In this document: piece by piece, positions 19,443-29,348 of the stretch | Layout of the letters: each line of letters starts with the position of its first letter | How positions within the stretch are numbered: position 1 is the stretch's first letter | Assembly (NCBI RefSeq): GCF_008123515.1 | Contig: NZ_VSSR01000081.1 | Span: 1-64,000 of the forward strand | Reading direction: 5' to 3' | DNA length: 64,000 nt | Origin: Bradyrhizobium cytisi | GTDB taxonomy: Bacteria > Pseudomonadota > Alphaproteobacteria > Rhizobiales > Xanthobacteraceae | Program-made: the position numbers and the translations under genes | Notes under the pieces: model-generated | Told to the model about the DNA's origin: nothing | What the model saw: the letters and a program-made list of their open reading frames with translations, nothing else | The model's database searches: none

Positions 19443-19482
19443 AGCAGACTGTCGGCGCGAAAGCTCAAAAGGAAATTTGATA

Positions 19483-21045
<1,563 letters not shown>

Positions 21046-21060
21046 GAAGCGAAGCTGCGC

Positions 21061-21190
21061 GTTGGCTTCGCCTCTCCCGCTTGCGGGAGAGGCCGACACG
21101 CGAAGCGTGGCGGGTGGGGGTTCTCTCCTCTCGGGGTTTCTCGCTCGCGGAGACCCGCCCCTCTCCCGCAAGCGGGAGAGGGAGCACAGC
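21061..21190. repeat. Palindromic repeat element after leuA
   Basis: Contains two copies of a 20-base palindromic core: CTCTCCCGCTTGCGGGAGAG within 21071-21092 and CTCTCCCGCAAGCGGGAGAG within 21159-21182. The two are 88 bases apart and could also pair with each other, giving a long cruciform or RNA stem. The intervening GTGGCGGGTGGGGGTTCTCT type sequence is, as far as I recall, part of a widely scattered bradyrhizobial element. It may also end leuA transcription. Confidence 0.65.
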
Positions 21191-21328
21191 GGCGCTTACG
21201 GCGTTCTCTATGAATAGCTGCCCTGCTAACGGCCAATAGCACGCATGGGCGCCAGCCTGTATTGATGCTCCCGGCACGAGGACAGGCCGCCCGCGCGCCG
21301 GGCGGCCCAAAAACAACAGGGAGAGATT

Positions 21329-22330
21329 ATGCGCACCTTCGTGATCGCGGCGTCCGTTGCGGCATGGGCCTTGAGCCTTGCCGGCCCCGCCAGCGCCGAC
21401 CCGATCATCATCAAGTTCAGCCATGTCGTCGCGACCGACACCCCGAAGGGCAAGGCGTCCGAGAAATTCAAGGAGCTCGCCGAGAAGTACACCGGCGGCA
21501 AGGTCAAGATCGAGGTCTATCCGAACTCGTCGCTCTACAAGGACAAGGAAGAGCTCGAGGCGCTTCAGCTCGGCAGCGTGCAGATGCTGGCGCCGTCCAA
21601 CTCCAAGTTCGGCCCGCTCGGCATCCGTGAGTTCGAGGTGTTCGATCTCCCGTACATCCTTCCCGACCTGAAGACGCTGCGGAAGGTGACGGAAGGCCCG
21701 CTTGGCGCGCGGCTGCTCAAGCTGCTGGACTCCAAGGGCATCACCGGCCTTGCCTATTGGGACAACGGCTTCAAGCAGATGAGCGCCAACAAGAAGCTGG
21801 TGACGCCGGCCGATTATCAGGGCGTCAAGTTCCGCATCCAGTCCTCGCGCGTGCTGCAGGCGCAGTTCAAGGCGCTCGGCTCGCTGCCGCAGGTGATGGC
21901 GTTCTCGGAAGTCTACCAGGCGCTGCAGACCGGCGTGGTCGACGGCCAGGAGAACACCTGGTCGAACATCTATACCCAGAAGATGCACGAGGTGCAGAAG
22001 TACATCACCGAGACCAATCACGGCTACATCGGCTACGTCGTGATCGTGAACAAGAAGTTCTGGGACGATCTGCCGGCCGACATCCGCGACCAGCTGTCGA
22101 AGGCGATGAAGGAAGCGACCGACTTCAACAACGCGCAGTCGCAGAAGGAGAACGATGACGCGTTCGCCGAGATCAAGAAGAGCGGCAAGAGCGAGATCAT
22201 CAAGCTCACGCCGGAGCAGGACGAGGCGATGCGCAAGGCGATGGAGCCGGTCTACAAGGATGCGGCGAGCCGCGTCGGCCAGCCGCTGATCGACGAATTC
22301 CTGAAGGAATCGAAGAGCACGACGAACTAG
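21329..22330 (+). CDS. dctP: TRAP transporter substrate-binding protein, DctP family
   Basis: Periplasmic binding protein of a TRAP (tripartite ATP-independent) carrier, most often for C4-dicarboxylates or other organic acids. Signal peptide res 1-24 ends PASA. The mature protein starts DPIIIKFSHVVATDTPKG and carries VKFRIQSSRVLQAQFKALG, whose conserved Arg binds the ligand carboxylate, and VVDGQENTWSNIY. 333 aa, typical. No DctQ or DctM membrane gene adjoins it here: it is followed by a terminator and then an unrelated gene. It may work with membrane subunits coded elsewhere. Ribosome site AGGGAGAG upstream. Confidence 0.93.
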   Translation: MRTFVIAASVAAWALSLAGPASADPIIIKFSHVVATDTPKGKASEKFKELAEKYTGGKVKIEVYPNSSLYKDKEELEALQLGSVQMLAPSNSKFGPLGIREFEVFDLPYILPDLKTLRKVTEGPLGARLLKLLDSKGITGLAYWDNGFKQMSANKKLVTPADYQGVKFRIQSSRVLQAQFKALGSLPQVMAFSEVYQALQTGVVDGQENTWSNIYTQKMHEVQKYITETNHGYIGYVVIVNKKFWDDLPADIRDQLSKAMKEATDFNNAQSQKENDDAFAEIKKSGKSEIIKLTPEQDEAMRKAMEPVYKDAASRVGQPLIDEFLKESKSTTN

Positions 22331-22379
22331 CACGACGAACCGAGCGCACGTCGAGCGAATCCAAACGAAATATGAAGGT

Positions 22380-22413
22380 GGGCTTCCGTGCGGGCTGCAC
22401 GGAGGCCCTTTTT
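22380..22413 (+). terminator. Intrinsic terminator of the TRAP binding-protein gene
   Basis: A 12-bp stem (22380-22391 with 22397-22408, one G-T pair) with a 5-base loop, followed directly by TTTTT at 22409-22413. It starts 50 bases after the stop codon. Confidence 0.9.
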
Positions 22414-22557
22414 GTTGCGAATGATGTCCGGGCGGTGGCTGAACGGACGTTCAAGTGAATTATACCTCTGAAAGAACGCCCTCCCTGTCCAAGTTGTAAG
22501 TTGCACCTTGGCCTCGCGACCCTCATCTTCAGGACATCCTTCCAGAGGAGGTACGTC

Positions 22558-23154
22558 ATGAGGAAGTTCACCATCGCCGCCATCGCCGTGCTCAGCATCG
22601 CCGGGTCGGGCGCGGTCTATGCCCAATTTCATCGCCCGTGGATGGAGCACTTCCGCCACATCCGCATGAACCCCGAAGACCGCGCCGCCTTCGTCGACGC
22701 GCGGATCGCCGCCGTCCATGCCGGGCTGAAGCTCAACGCCGACCAGGAGAAGCTGTGGCCGCCGGTCGAGGCCGCCGTGCGCGACTTCGCCAAGCTGCGC
22801 ATCGACCGCGCCAATGCGCGGATGAATGCCGGCCCCGGCGATGCTTCGAAGGATGCCGACAAGCCGGAGGATCCGGTCGCCCGCCTGCGCCAGCGCGCCG
22901 AGGACATGAGCGCCACCTCCGCGGCCCTGAAGAAGATCGCCGATGCCGCCGATCCGCTCTACAAGACCCTGGATGACGGCCAGAAGCGGCGCCTCGCCCT
23001 GCTGACCCGCCACCGCGGCCCGTTCGGCGGCGGCGAGGACGGCCCGCCCCACCGCTTCATGGAACGCGGCATGGACCGCATGATGGAGCGTGGCATGGAC
23101 CACTTCCGCGGCGGCGACCGCGACGACGGCCCGGATCGGGAAGGGCGCCTTTGA
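22558..23154 (+). CDS. Spy/CpxP-like periplasmic protein (LTxxQ-motif family)
   Basis: 198-aa exported protein. Residues 1-22 are a Sec signal peptide (ending VYAQ). The mature part has VHAGLKLNADQEKLWPPVEAAV, matching the LTxxQ motif repeat of Spy/CpxP relatives, with a long helical middle and a Met/His/Arg/Asp-rich tail containing MERGMDRMMERGMD. Relatives are envelope stress chaperones or metal-responsive sensors; the Met-rich tail could bind copper or other metals, which is inference. The ATG at 22558 has a strong AGAGGAGG site. It is flanked by terminators, so it is its own transcript. Confidence 0.75.
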   Translation: MRKFTIAAIAVLSIAGSGAVYAQFHRPWMEHFRHIRMNPEDRAAFVDARIAAVHAGLKLNADQEKLWPPVEAAVRDFAKLRIDRANARMNAGPGDASKDADKPEDPVARLRQRAEDMSATSAALKKIADAADPLYKTLDDGQKRRLALLTRHRGPFGGGEDGPPHRFMERGMDRMMERGMDHFRGGDRDDGPDREGRL

Positions 23155-23189
23155 GCGCACCGGGATTCCCCGGGTATTAACCTCTGAGA

Positions 23190-23214
23190 AGCCGCTGGAA
23201 TCCGGCGGCTTTTC
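23190..23214 (+). terminator. Intrinsic terminator after the Spy-like gene
   Basis: A 9-bp stem (23190-23198 with 23202-23210, one G-T pair) with a 3-base loop, followed by TTT. It lies 36 bases beyond the stop. Confidence 0.8.
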
Positions 23215-23321
23215 GTATTTCCGGGGCTGTGGAAGAACCTTGGAAAACATGCGCCACATCGCTTGCCAGACCCGGATCGCTTTGCTAAACGACCGGCCTC
23301 GCAAGGCATTGACCGCCTTTC

Positions 23322-23397
<76 letters not shown>

Positions 23398-23520
23398 AGC
23401 ATTCCAAAGACTTACGACGGGGTCGCGTAGAACGGTGAGAGAACGTTCGACCACGCGTTGAGGGTCAATCGGCCAAACGTTTGAGAATTACACCCTCAGT
23501 GGTCGGTGTTGCGCTAGCCC

Positions 23521-23571
23521 GCCGCGCGATTGCAGGCTTACGTGCTGCGTTGGCAGCAGCACTATCGCGCG
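23521..23571. repeat. Two-step hairpin between tRNA-Lys and the SDR gene
   Basis: Outer arms CCGCGCGAT (23521-23529) and ATCGCGCGG (23563-23571) and inner arms GTGCTGC (23541-23547) and GCAGCAC (23555-23561). It lies 34 bases beyond the stop codon of the minus-strand SDR gene and so may end that transcript. There is no T run, and it could also be a structured RNA element. Confidence 0.45.
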
Positions 23572-23604
23572 GAGTAGCCCGAACAACGGCGCATACTCAA
23601 GGCA

Positions 23605-24363
23605 TCACACCCAGCCACCATCGACGATATAGTGCTGGGAGGTGCAGGCGGAGGCCTCGTCGGAGGCGAGGAACACGGTGAATTTCGCGACCTCGTCCGG
23701 CACCAGCCTGCGCTTCAGGCACTGTCGCTGCTGAAGTTCGATCTCGCCCGCCGGCGTCATCCATTTCTCGAGCTGGCGCTCGGTCATGATCCAGCCCGGC
23801 GCGATCGCGTTCACGCGGATATTGTAGGGACCGTAGTCGCGCGCCAGCGAGCGCGTCAGGCCGATCACGCCTGATTTGCTGGCGGTGTAGGCGGCCATGC
23901 CACCTTGTCCGGCGATCCACGACACCGAGCCGAAATTGATGATGGCCCCGGCATTCGCAGCCTTCATGTCCGGCAGCACGGCTTGCGACGCAAAGAACTG
24001 GTGTTTCAGATTTACCGCGACGCGGTCGTCCCAATATTCCGGCGTCATCTCCTCGGTGTTGTGCCGTTCGTCATGGGCGGCGTTGTTGATCAGGATATTG
24101 ATCGCGCCATGCGTCTTGCGTGCCTTCTCCACGCCGGCGCGCAGTGCGGGGATGTCGGTCAGGTCGACGTGCTGGAAATGCGCAGCCAGTCCCTGATCGG
24201 ATAGCTCGCGCGCCAGGCGTTGACCCTCCTCGACCTTGATGTCGAAGAACACGACCTTGGATTTCTGCTCCGCGAAGCGCCGCACGATCGCAGCGCCAAT
24301 CCCCGCCGCACCTCCGGTGACGAGCACAACCTTGCCGGCGAGGTCGGAATAGATGGCAGCCAT
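23605..24363 (-). CDS. Short-chain dehydrogenase/reductase (SDR)
   Basis: 252-aa classical SDR, NAD(P)-dependent. TGGAAGIGAAIVRRF near the N-terminus is the TGxxxGxG cofactor motif, with FFDIKVEEG placing an Asp at the end of beta2, which suggests NAD preference. NNAA follows at the usual place, the active site is GSVSWIAGQGGMAAYTASKSG (Ser, Tyr, Lys), and the C-terminus is a typical VDGGWV. ATG at 24363 is favoured because GAGAGG lies 5 bases before it. It diverges from the sugar transporter cluster at 24529, with which it could share control. A sugar or polyol dehydrogenase role is likely but not shown. Confidence 0.9.
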   Translation of the reverse strand: MAAIYSDLAGKVVLVTGGAAGIGAAIVRRFAEQKSKVVFFDIKVEEGQRLARELSDQGLAAHFQHVDLTDIPALRAGVEKARKTHGAINILINNAAHDERHNTEEMTPEYWDDRVAVNLKHQFFASQAVLPDMKAANAGAIINFGSVSWIAGQGGMAAYTASKSGVIGLTRSLARDYGPYNIRVNAIAPGWIMTERQLEKWMTPAGEIELQQRQCLKRRLVPDEVAKFTVFLASDEASACTSQHYIVDGGWV

Positions 24364-24470
24364 GGGCACCTCTCAGCTTGTTTCGGGTGACGCGACGGGC
24401 CGCCCCGATTCTTTTCCAGACCTTAGCCATTCCCCGCGTGAGGTGCATAGGTCAGAATTTTAGTTGCGTA

Positions 24471-24485
24471 CCTCAGAAACTGAGG
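24471..24485. promoter_or_regulatory. Possible operator ahead of the thu-like sugar cluster
   Basis: CCTCAG (24471-24476), a 3-base AAA centre, then CTGAGG (24480-24485), a perfect inverted repeat in the gap between the divergent SDR and binding-protein genes. It could be the site for the LacI regulator at 29345-30394. Only one copy was seen, so the assignment is weak. Confidence 0.3.
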
Positions 24486-24528
24486 GCAGGATTGCAGCCA
24501 ACGAATAAAAGCCGGTTGGGAGGATGTG

Positions 24529-25788
24529 ATGAGACTGCTCGGGAAGCTGGGACTCGCCGCGACTGCATGCTTGCTTGGCGCCAACGTCGCCGCAGCCGAC
24601 ACCACGGTGAAATGGCTCCACATCGAGGTTAATCCAGCCCAGGTGAAGATCTGGGAGGAGGTCGCACGCAGCTATGAGGCGTCGCATCCGGGCGTCAAGG
24701 TCGAGATGCAGTTCCTCGAGAACGAGGCCTATAAGGCCAAGCTGCCCACCATCCTGCAATCCAAGGACCGGCCGAACATCATCTACAGCTGGGCCGGTGG
24801 CGTCCTGAAGACACAGATCGAGGCCGGGGTCCTCGACGACATCACCGATCAGGTGAAGGGCTACAGCGACAGTCTCACGCCGGCAGCGCTCGCTGCATTC
24901 ACCAGCAATGGCCGCGTCTATGGACTGCCCGTCGCGCTGTCGCAGGTCGGCTTCCTCTGCAACAAGGACCTGATGGCAAAGGCGAAGGTCGATCCCGCCG
25001 GGATCAAGACCTGGGACGATCTGCTTGCCGCCGTGAAGACGCTGAAGGCAGCCGGTGTCACGCCGATCGTGGTCGGTGGCGCCGACAAATGGCCGCTGCA
25101 CTTCTACTGGACGCATCTTGCAGTGCGCGTCGGCGGCAAGGCGGCCTTCGATGCGGCGCTGCGCGGCGAGAACGGTGGCTTTGCCGGCGAAACCTTCCAG
25201 AAATCCGGCGAGCTGTTCAAGCAGCTCGTTGATCTCCAGCCGTTCCAGAACGGTTTTCTCGGCTTCAAGAACCCGCAGGCCGTCGGCTATTTCGGCGACG
25301 GCAAGGCCGCGATGACGCTCGCGATCTCGACCGTCTATAATTTGCAGCGCGCGCTTGCCGCCGACAAGGTCGGATTGAGCGAAGACAAGATCTGCTGGTT
25401 CGATTTTCCGGTCGTCGCGGGCGGCAAGGGCGCGCCGACCGATACGCTGGGCGGCATCACCGGCTGGCTGATCACCAAGGACTCCCCCAAGGAAGCGGTC
25501 GATTTCCTGAAGTACTTCGTCTCGAAGGACGTGCAGACGCGGCTTGCGGCGGGCAACTACATTATCCCCGTGGTCCAGGGCGCGGACGCCGGCCTCAACA
25601 ACGCCTTCATGAAGCTGATCGCGGCCAATCTCGCGAAGTCGAACTACCACCAGAACTTCTATGACCAGAGCCTCGGCCCCTCGGTCGGTCGCGTCGTCAA
25701 CGATGTCACAGCGGAGATCGCCGGTGGCAGCATGAGCCCGCAGGACGCAGCCAAAGCGATCGAAGCGGCGCGGAAGCAGGGCAACTGA
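24529..25788 (+). CDS. CUT1 sugar ABC transporter substrate-binding protein (extracellular solute-binding family 1)
   Basis: MalE/UgpB-type periplasmic binding protein, 419 aa. Signal peptide res 1-23 ends NVAAAD. The mature part opens TTVKWLHIEVNP and shows the family layout, with YGLPVALSQVGFLCNKDLM and TDTLGGITGWLITKDSPKEA. It is the first gene of a thu-like cluster (two permeases, Gfo/Idh dehydrogenase, ThuA, LacI regulator), so a disaccharide or sugar alcohol is the likely ligand. ATG at 24529 has GGGAGG five bases before it. No ATPase gene is in the cluster. Confidence 0.92.
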   Translation: MRLLGKLGLAATACLLGANVAAADTTVKWLHIEVNPAQVKIWEEVARSYEASHPGVKVEMQFLENEAYKAKLPTILQSKDRPNIIYSWAGGVLKTQIEAGVLDDITDQVKGYSDSLTPAALAAFTSNGRVYGLPVALSQVGFLCNKDLMAKAKVDPAGIKTWDDLLAAVKTLKAAGVTPIVVGGADKWPLHFYWTHLAVRVGGKAAFDAALRGENGGFAGETFQKSGELFKQLVDLQPFQNGFLGFKNPQAVGYFGDGKAAMTLAISTVYNLQRALAADKVGLSEDKICWFDFPVVAGGKGAPTDTLGGITGWLITKDSPKEAVDFLKYFVSKDVQTRLAAGNYIIPVVQGADAGLNNAFMKLIAANLAKSNYHQNFYDQSLGPSVGRVVNDVTAEIAGGSMSPQDAAKAIEAARKQGN

Positions 25789-25790
25789 CG

Positions 25791-26732
25791 ATGACGCGGC
25801 GGATCGCGATCGTGTCGGCGGTGGGCGTTACCGGCGAGACGGTCCCGCAGGCCACGACACGCGGCCCGAGCTGGGACGGACGCTTCACCGTCCTGATCCT
25901 GTTCCTGCCGCCGGCATTGCTGCTGTTCACGCTATTCGTGGTTCTGCCGATCGGCGAGGCGGCCTGGTATTCGGGCTTCAACTGGAATGGATTCGGCCGG
26001 CCGACCAACTGGATCGGCTTCGACAATTACCGCTTCGTGCTGGAGACACGCGCTTTCTGGCTCGCGCTGCGCAACAACGGACTGATCATCGCAGTCTCGC
26101 TCGCGGTCCAGCTGCCGCTGGCGCTCACGCTGGCCCTGATGCTCGCCGAACGCTTTCGTGGCGCGGTGGCGCTGCGCATGCTGTTCTTCATGCCCTACAT
26201 CCTGGCCGAGATCGCGACCGGGTTGATCTTCTCTTTTGTTTACGACGGAGACTACGGACTGGTTGCCTCGATCTGGCGCACATTCGGCGCCGAGGCGCCG
26301 CATCTGCTGGCCTCGACCGACACCGCGATGCTGGCGGTGCTGATCGTGATCGTCTGGAAGTACTTTGGCTTCCACATGATGCTGTTCATCGCGGCGCTCC
26401 AGAGCCTCGACAAGAGCCTGATCGAGGCGGCGCGGATCGACGGCGCGACGCGCTCGCAAGCCCTGCGCCATGTGGTCATCCCCTTGCTCTATCCGACGAT
26501 CCGGCTCTCTGTGTTCTTCGCCGTCGTCGGCTCGCTGCAGCTGTTCGATCTCGTCATGCCGCTGACGCGCGGGGGGCCTGCGGATTCCTCCAACACGATG
26601 GTGAGCTTCCTCTACAACAACGGCATCTCGCGCATGCGGGTCGGCTATGGCAGCGCCATCGGCGTCATCCTGTTCGTGATCTGCGTGACCTTTGCCTTCA
26701 CCTACAAGCGATGGTTCATGCGCGATGAGTAG
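25791..26732 (+). CDS. CUT1 sugar ABC transporter permease, MalF type
   Basis: 313-aa inner-membrane protein. A cytoplasmic N-terminal tail of about 35 residues precedes six membrane helices. The ATPase-contact EAA loop is EAARIDGATRSQALRHVVIP (around res 216-235), and TRGGPADSSNTMVSF is typical of MalF/UgpA. It starts 2 bases after the binding-protein stop codon and overlaps the next permease by 8 bases. Confidence 0.92.
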   Translation: MTRRIAIVSAVGVTGETVPQATTRGPSWDGRFTVLILFLPPALLLFTLFVVLPIGEAAWYSGFNWNGFGRPTNWIGFDNYRFVLETRAFWLALRNNGLIIAVSLAVQLPLALTLALMLAERFRGAVALRMLFFMPYILAEIATGLIFSFVYDGDYGLVASIWRTFGAEAPHLLASTDTAMLAVLIVIVWKYFGFHMMLFIAALQSLDKSLIEAARIDGATRSQALRHVVIPLLYPTIRLSVFFAVVGSLQLFDLVMPLTRGGPADSSNTMVSFLYNNGISRMRVGYGSAIGVILFVICVTFAFTYKRWFMRDE

Positions 26733-27573
26733 TGCCGAGACCACCCGCGCGCCGTTCGATCCCGCCGTGCTGTTCAAGGCGGCGTTCCTCGCCGTCGTCG
26801 CCATCTTCGTGCTGGTGCCGCTGCTTGCGACCTTGCTCGGCGGCTTCAAATCGCTCGGCGAATTGCGCGTCAATCCATTCGGCTGGCCCACGCACTGGGA
26901 ATGGCAGAATTATGCCGACATCCTGTTCTCCGGCCGTTACTGGCAGCTCTTGCGCAACTCGCTGATCATCTCGACGCTCACGGTGACATTGACCCTGATC
27001 ACAGCCTCGATGGCGGCGTTCACCTTCGCCCATGTCAAGTTCTACGGCTCGTCGATGCTGCTGAGCTACCTGACGCTCGGCCTGCTGTTTCCGGCGGCGA
27101 CCGCCGTACTGCCGTTGTTCATCAAGGTGCGCGATCTCGGACTGCTCGATACTTACTTCGGCGTCGCGCTGCCGCAGGTGGCCTTCAGCCTTGCCATGAG
27201 CGTGCTGCTGCTGCGGCGCTTCTTTAGGGATATTCCCCATGAGCTGCTCGAAGCAGCGCTGGTCGATGGCTGCAGCTATGTCAAATTCTTCCGCTACGTG
27301 ACGCTGCCGCTGTCGCGGCCGATCCTGGCGACCGTCGGCACCATCACCTTCGTCAACAGCTGGAACGCCTATCTGCTGCCGCTGGTGATGCTCAACACCG
27401 ATGCGCTCTATCCCTGGCCGCTCGGCATCATGGTTTACCAGGGCGAGTATTCGTCCGAGTGGCACCTGATCCTGGCCTTCATCACCCTCACCATCCTGCC
27501 GACGATCATTCTGTTCCTGCTGGCACAGAAGCACATCGTCGCCGGCCTCACTGCAGGCGCGGTCAAGGGATGA
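26725..27573 (+). CDS. CUT1 sugar ABC transporter permease, MalG type
   Basis: 282-aa inner-membrane protein with six helices. EAA loop: EAALVDGCSYVKFFRYVTLP. The segment FVNSWNAYLLPLVMLN and the end HIVAGLTAGAVKG are typical of MalG/UgpE permeases. ATG at 26725 lies in the overlap with the first permease. Pairs with it to form the pore; an ATPase must be supplied from elsewhere. Confidence 0.92.
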   Translation: MSSAETTRAPFDPAVLFKAAFLAVVAIFVLVPLLATLLGGFKSLGELRVNPFGWPTHWEWQNYADILFSGRYWQLLRNSLIISTLTVTLTLITASMAAFTFAHVKFYGSSMLLSYLTLGLLFPAATAVLPLFIKVRDLGLLDTYFGVALPQVAFSLAMSVLLLRRFFRDIPHELLEAALVDGCSYVKFFRYVTLPLSRPILATVGTITFVNSWNAYLLPLVMLNTDALYPWPLGIMVYQGEYSSEWHLILAFITLTILPTIILFLLAQKHIVAGLTAGAVKG

Positions 27574-27595
27574 ACGGTACCTCACGGAGATCACA

Positions 27596-28693
27596 ATGAG
27601 AAAAGTCGGCGTCGGAATCATCGGCTGCGGCAATATCAGCACCGCCTATCTGAAAGCGGCCCAGCGCTTTCCGGTCATGGAGATCAAGGCGCTCGCCGAC
27701 ATGCGCAGCGACGCGGCCGAGCGTCAGGGTGCCGCCTTCGGGCTGCCGGCGATGCGGGTCGACCAGCTGCTCAAGCGCGACGACGTCGAGATCGTCATCA
27801 ATCTCACCGTGCCGCTTGCCCACACCGACGTCAGTCTCGCGGTGCTGAATGCCGGCAAGCATGTCCATTCCGAGAAGCCGCTCGGCATCAACGTCGCGGA
27901 GGCCCGCAAGGTGATGGACCTCGCCGCGCAGAAGGGCCTTCGCGTCGGCTGCGCGCCCGACACGTTCCTCGGCGGTGGGCACCAGACCGCGCGCAAGCTG
28001 ATCGACGACGGCGCTATCGGCACGCCGGTGGCGGGCAGCGCCTTCTTCGGCTGTCCCGGCCACGAGCGCTGGCATCCGGCGCCGGGATTTTATTACTTGC
28101 GCGGCGGCGGACCGATGCTCGACATGGGGCCGTATTACATCACCGATCTCGTGCAGCTGCTTGGCCCGGTGGCGAGTGTGATGGGCTCGACCGCGCGCCC
28201 GAAATCCGAACGTCTGGTCACCAGCCAGCCGATGAACGGCACCTTGATCCCGGTCGAGGTTTCGACCCATGTCGCGGGCACGCTCGAATTCGAGAGCGGC
28301 GCGGTCGTCTCGATCGCGATGAGCTTCGATGTGCCGAAGCACCGGCACGCGCCGATCGAGATATTCGGCGACAAGGGCAGCATGGTGGTGCCGGACCCGA
28401 ACCGCTTCGGCGGCGAGGTGCAGGTCGCGAAGACCGGCGGCGAATGGGAGACGGTGCCGTTGACACACGGTCATGTCGAGGGCGAATTCCGTTCCATCGG
28501 CGTCGCCGACATGGCCTCCGCGATCCTGAACAACCGGCCGCATCGTGCCAGCGGTGCGCTTGCCTTCCACGTGCTGGAGGTGATGGAGGCGTTCCAGACC
28601 TCCGCCGACGAAGGGCGGCGCATCAAGATCGAGAACCGCGTCGAGCGGCCGGCGATGCTGCCGGCCGGGCGTGAAACCGGACAGATCGACTGA
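27596..28693 (+). CDS. Gfo/Idh/MocA family NAD(P)-dependent sugar dehydrogenase
   Basis: 365-aa oxidoreductase. The N-terminal Rossmann fold starts VGVGIIGCGNISTAYLKAA, with the EKP catalytic/cofactor motif in VHSEKPLGINVAEA. The larger alpha/beta domain follows. In rhizobia a Gfo/Idh protein next to a ThuA protein (ThuB/ThuA) oxidises disaccharides such as trehalose and maltitol to 3-keto forms; the order here (transporter, Gfo/Idh, ThuA) suggests that type of role. The substrate is inferred. Close spacing on both sides supports one operon. Confidence 0.9.
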   Translation: MRKVGVGIIGCGNISTAYLKAAQRFPVMEIKALADMRSDAAERQGAAFGLPAMRVDQLLKRDDVEIVINLTVPLAHTDVSLAVLNAGKHVHSEKPLGINVAEARKVMDLAAQKGLRVGCAPDTFLGGGHQTARKLIDDGAIGTPVAGSAFFGCPGHERWHPAPGFYYLRGGGPMLDMGPYYITDLVQLLGPVASVMGSTARPKSERLVTSQPMNGTLIPVEVSTHVAGTLEFESGAVVSIAMSFDVPKHRHAPIEIFGDKGSMVVPDPNRFGGEVQVAKTGGEWETVPLTHGHVEGEFRSIGVADMASAILNNRPHRASGALAFHVLEVMEAFQTSADEGRRIKIENRVERPAMLPAGRETGQID

Positions 28694-28703
28694 GGGAATG
28701 ACC

Positions 28704-29348
28704 ATGCGCAAGGCATTGATTGTATGGGGCGGCTGGCCGGGACACGATCCCGATCTCTGTGCCTCGATGATCCGCGGCTGGCTGAAGGCGGAAGGCTTCG
28801 AGGTCCGGATTGAAACGACGACGGAGGCATTCGGCGATCCTGCGATCCATGATCTCTCGTTGATCATCCCGATCTACACCATGTCGAAGATCGAGAAGGC
28901 GGACGCGCTCAATCTCTGCGCGGCGGTGCGTGGCGGCGTCGGGCTCGCCGGCCATCATGGCGGCATGTGCGATGCGTTCCGCGAGTCCGTCGACTATCAG
29001 TTCTTGTGCGGCGGGCAATGGGTCGCGCATCCCGGCAATATCATCGACTACAAGGTCGACGTGACGAAGCCTGATGATCCCGTCATGAAGGGCCTGAAGA
29101 GCTTCGAGCATCGTTCCGAGCAGTACTACATGCATGTCGACCCCGCCATCGAGGTATTGGCAACGACGACCTTTACCGGCGAGCACGCATCCTGGATCGA
29201 CGGCGTGGTGATGCCGGTGGTCTGGAAGAAGCGATACGGCGCGGGCAGGGTGTTCTATTCCTCGCTCGGCCACCGCGCCTACGAGCTCGACGTACCGGAG
29301 ATCCGGACGTTGATGACCCGCGGCATGCTGTGGGCGGCGCGCGAATGA
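28704..29348 (+). CDS. ThuA-domain protein
   Basis: 214-aa protein of the ThuA family (class I glutamine amidotransferase-like fold). It begins RKALIVWGGWPGHDP, has GLAGHHGGMCDAFRE and ends with GRVFYSSLGHRAYELDVPEIRTLMTRGMLWA, the typical closing segment. Relatives take part in trehalose and other keto-sugar breakdown in rhizobia, and some are 3-keto-glycoside processing enzymes. ATG at 28704 is chosen over 28698 because the GAGGGA site is better spaced. Overlaps the regulator gene by 4 bases. Confidence 0.85.
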   Translation: MRKALIVWGGWPGHDPDLCASMIRGWLKAEGFEVRIETTTEAFGDPAIHDLSLIIPIYTMSKIEKADALNLCAAVRGGVGLAGHHGGMCDAFRESVDYQFLCGGQWVAHPGNIIDYKVDVTKPDDPVMKGLKSFEHRSEQYYMHVDPAIEVLATTTFTGEHASWIDGVVMPVVWKKRYGAGRVFYSSLGHRAYELDVPEIRTLMTRGMLWAARE

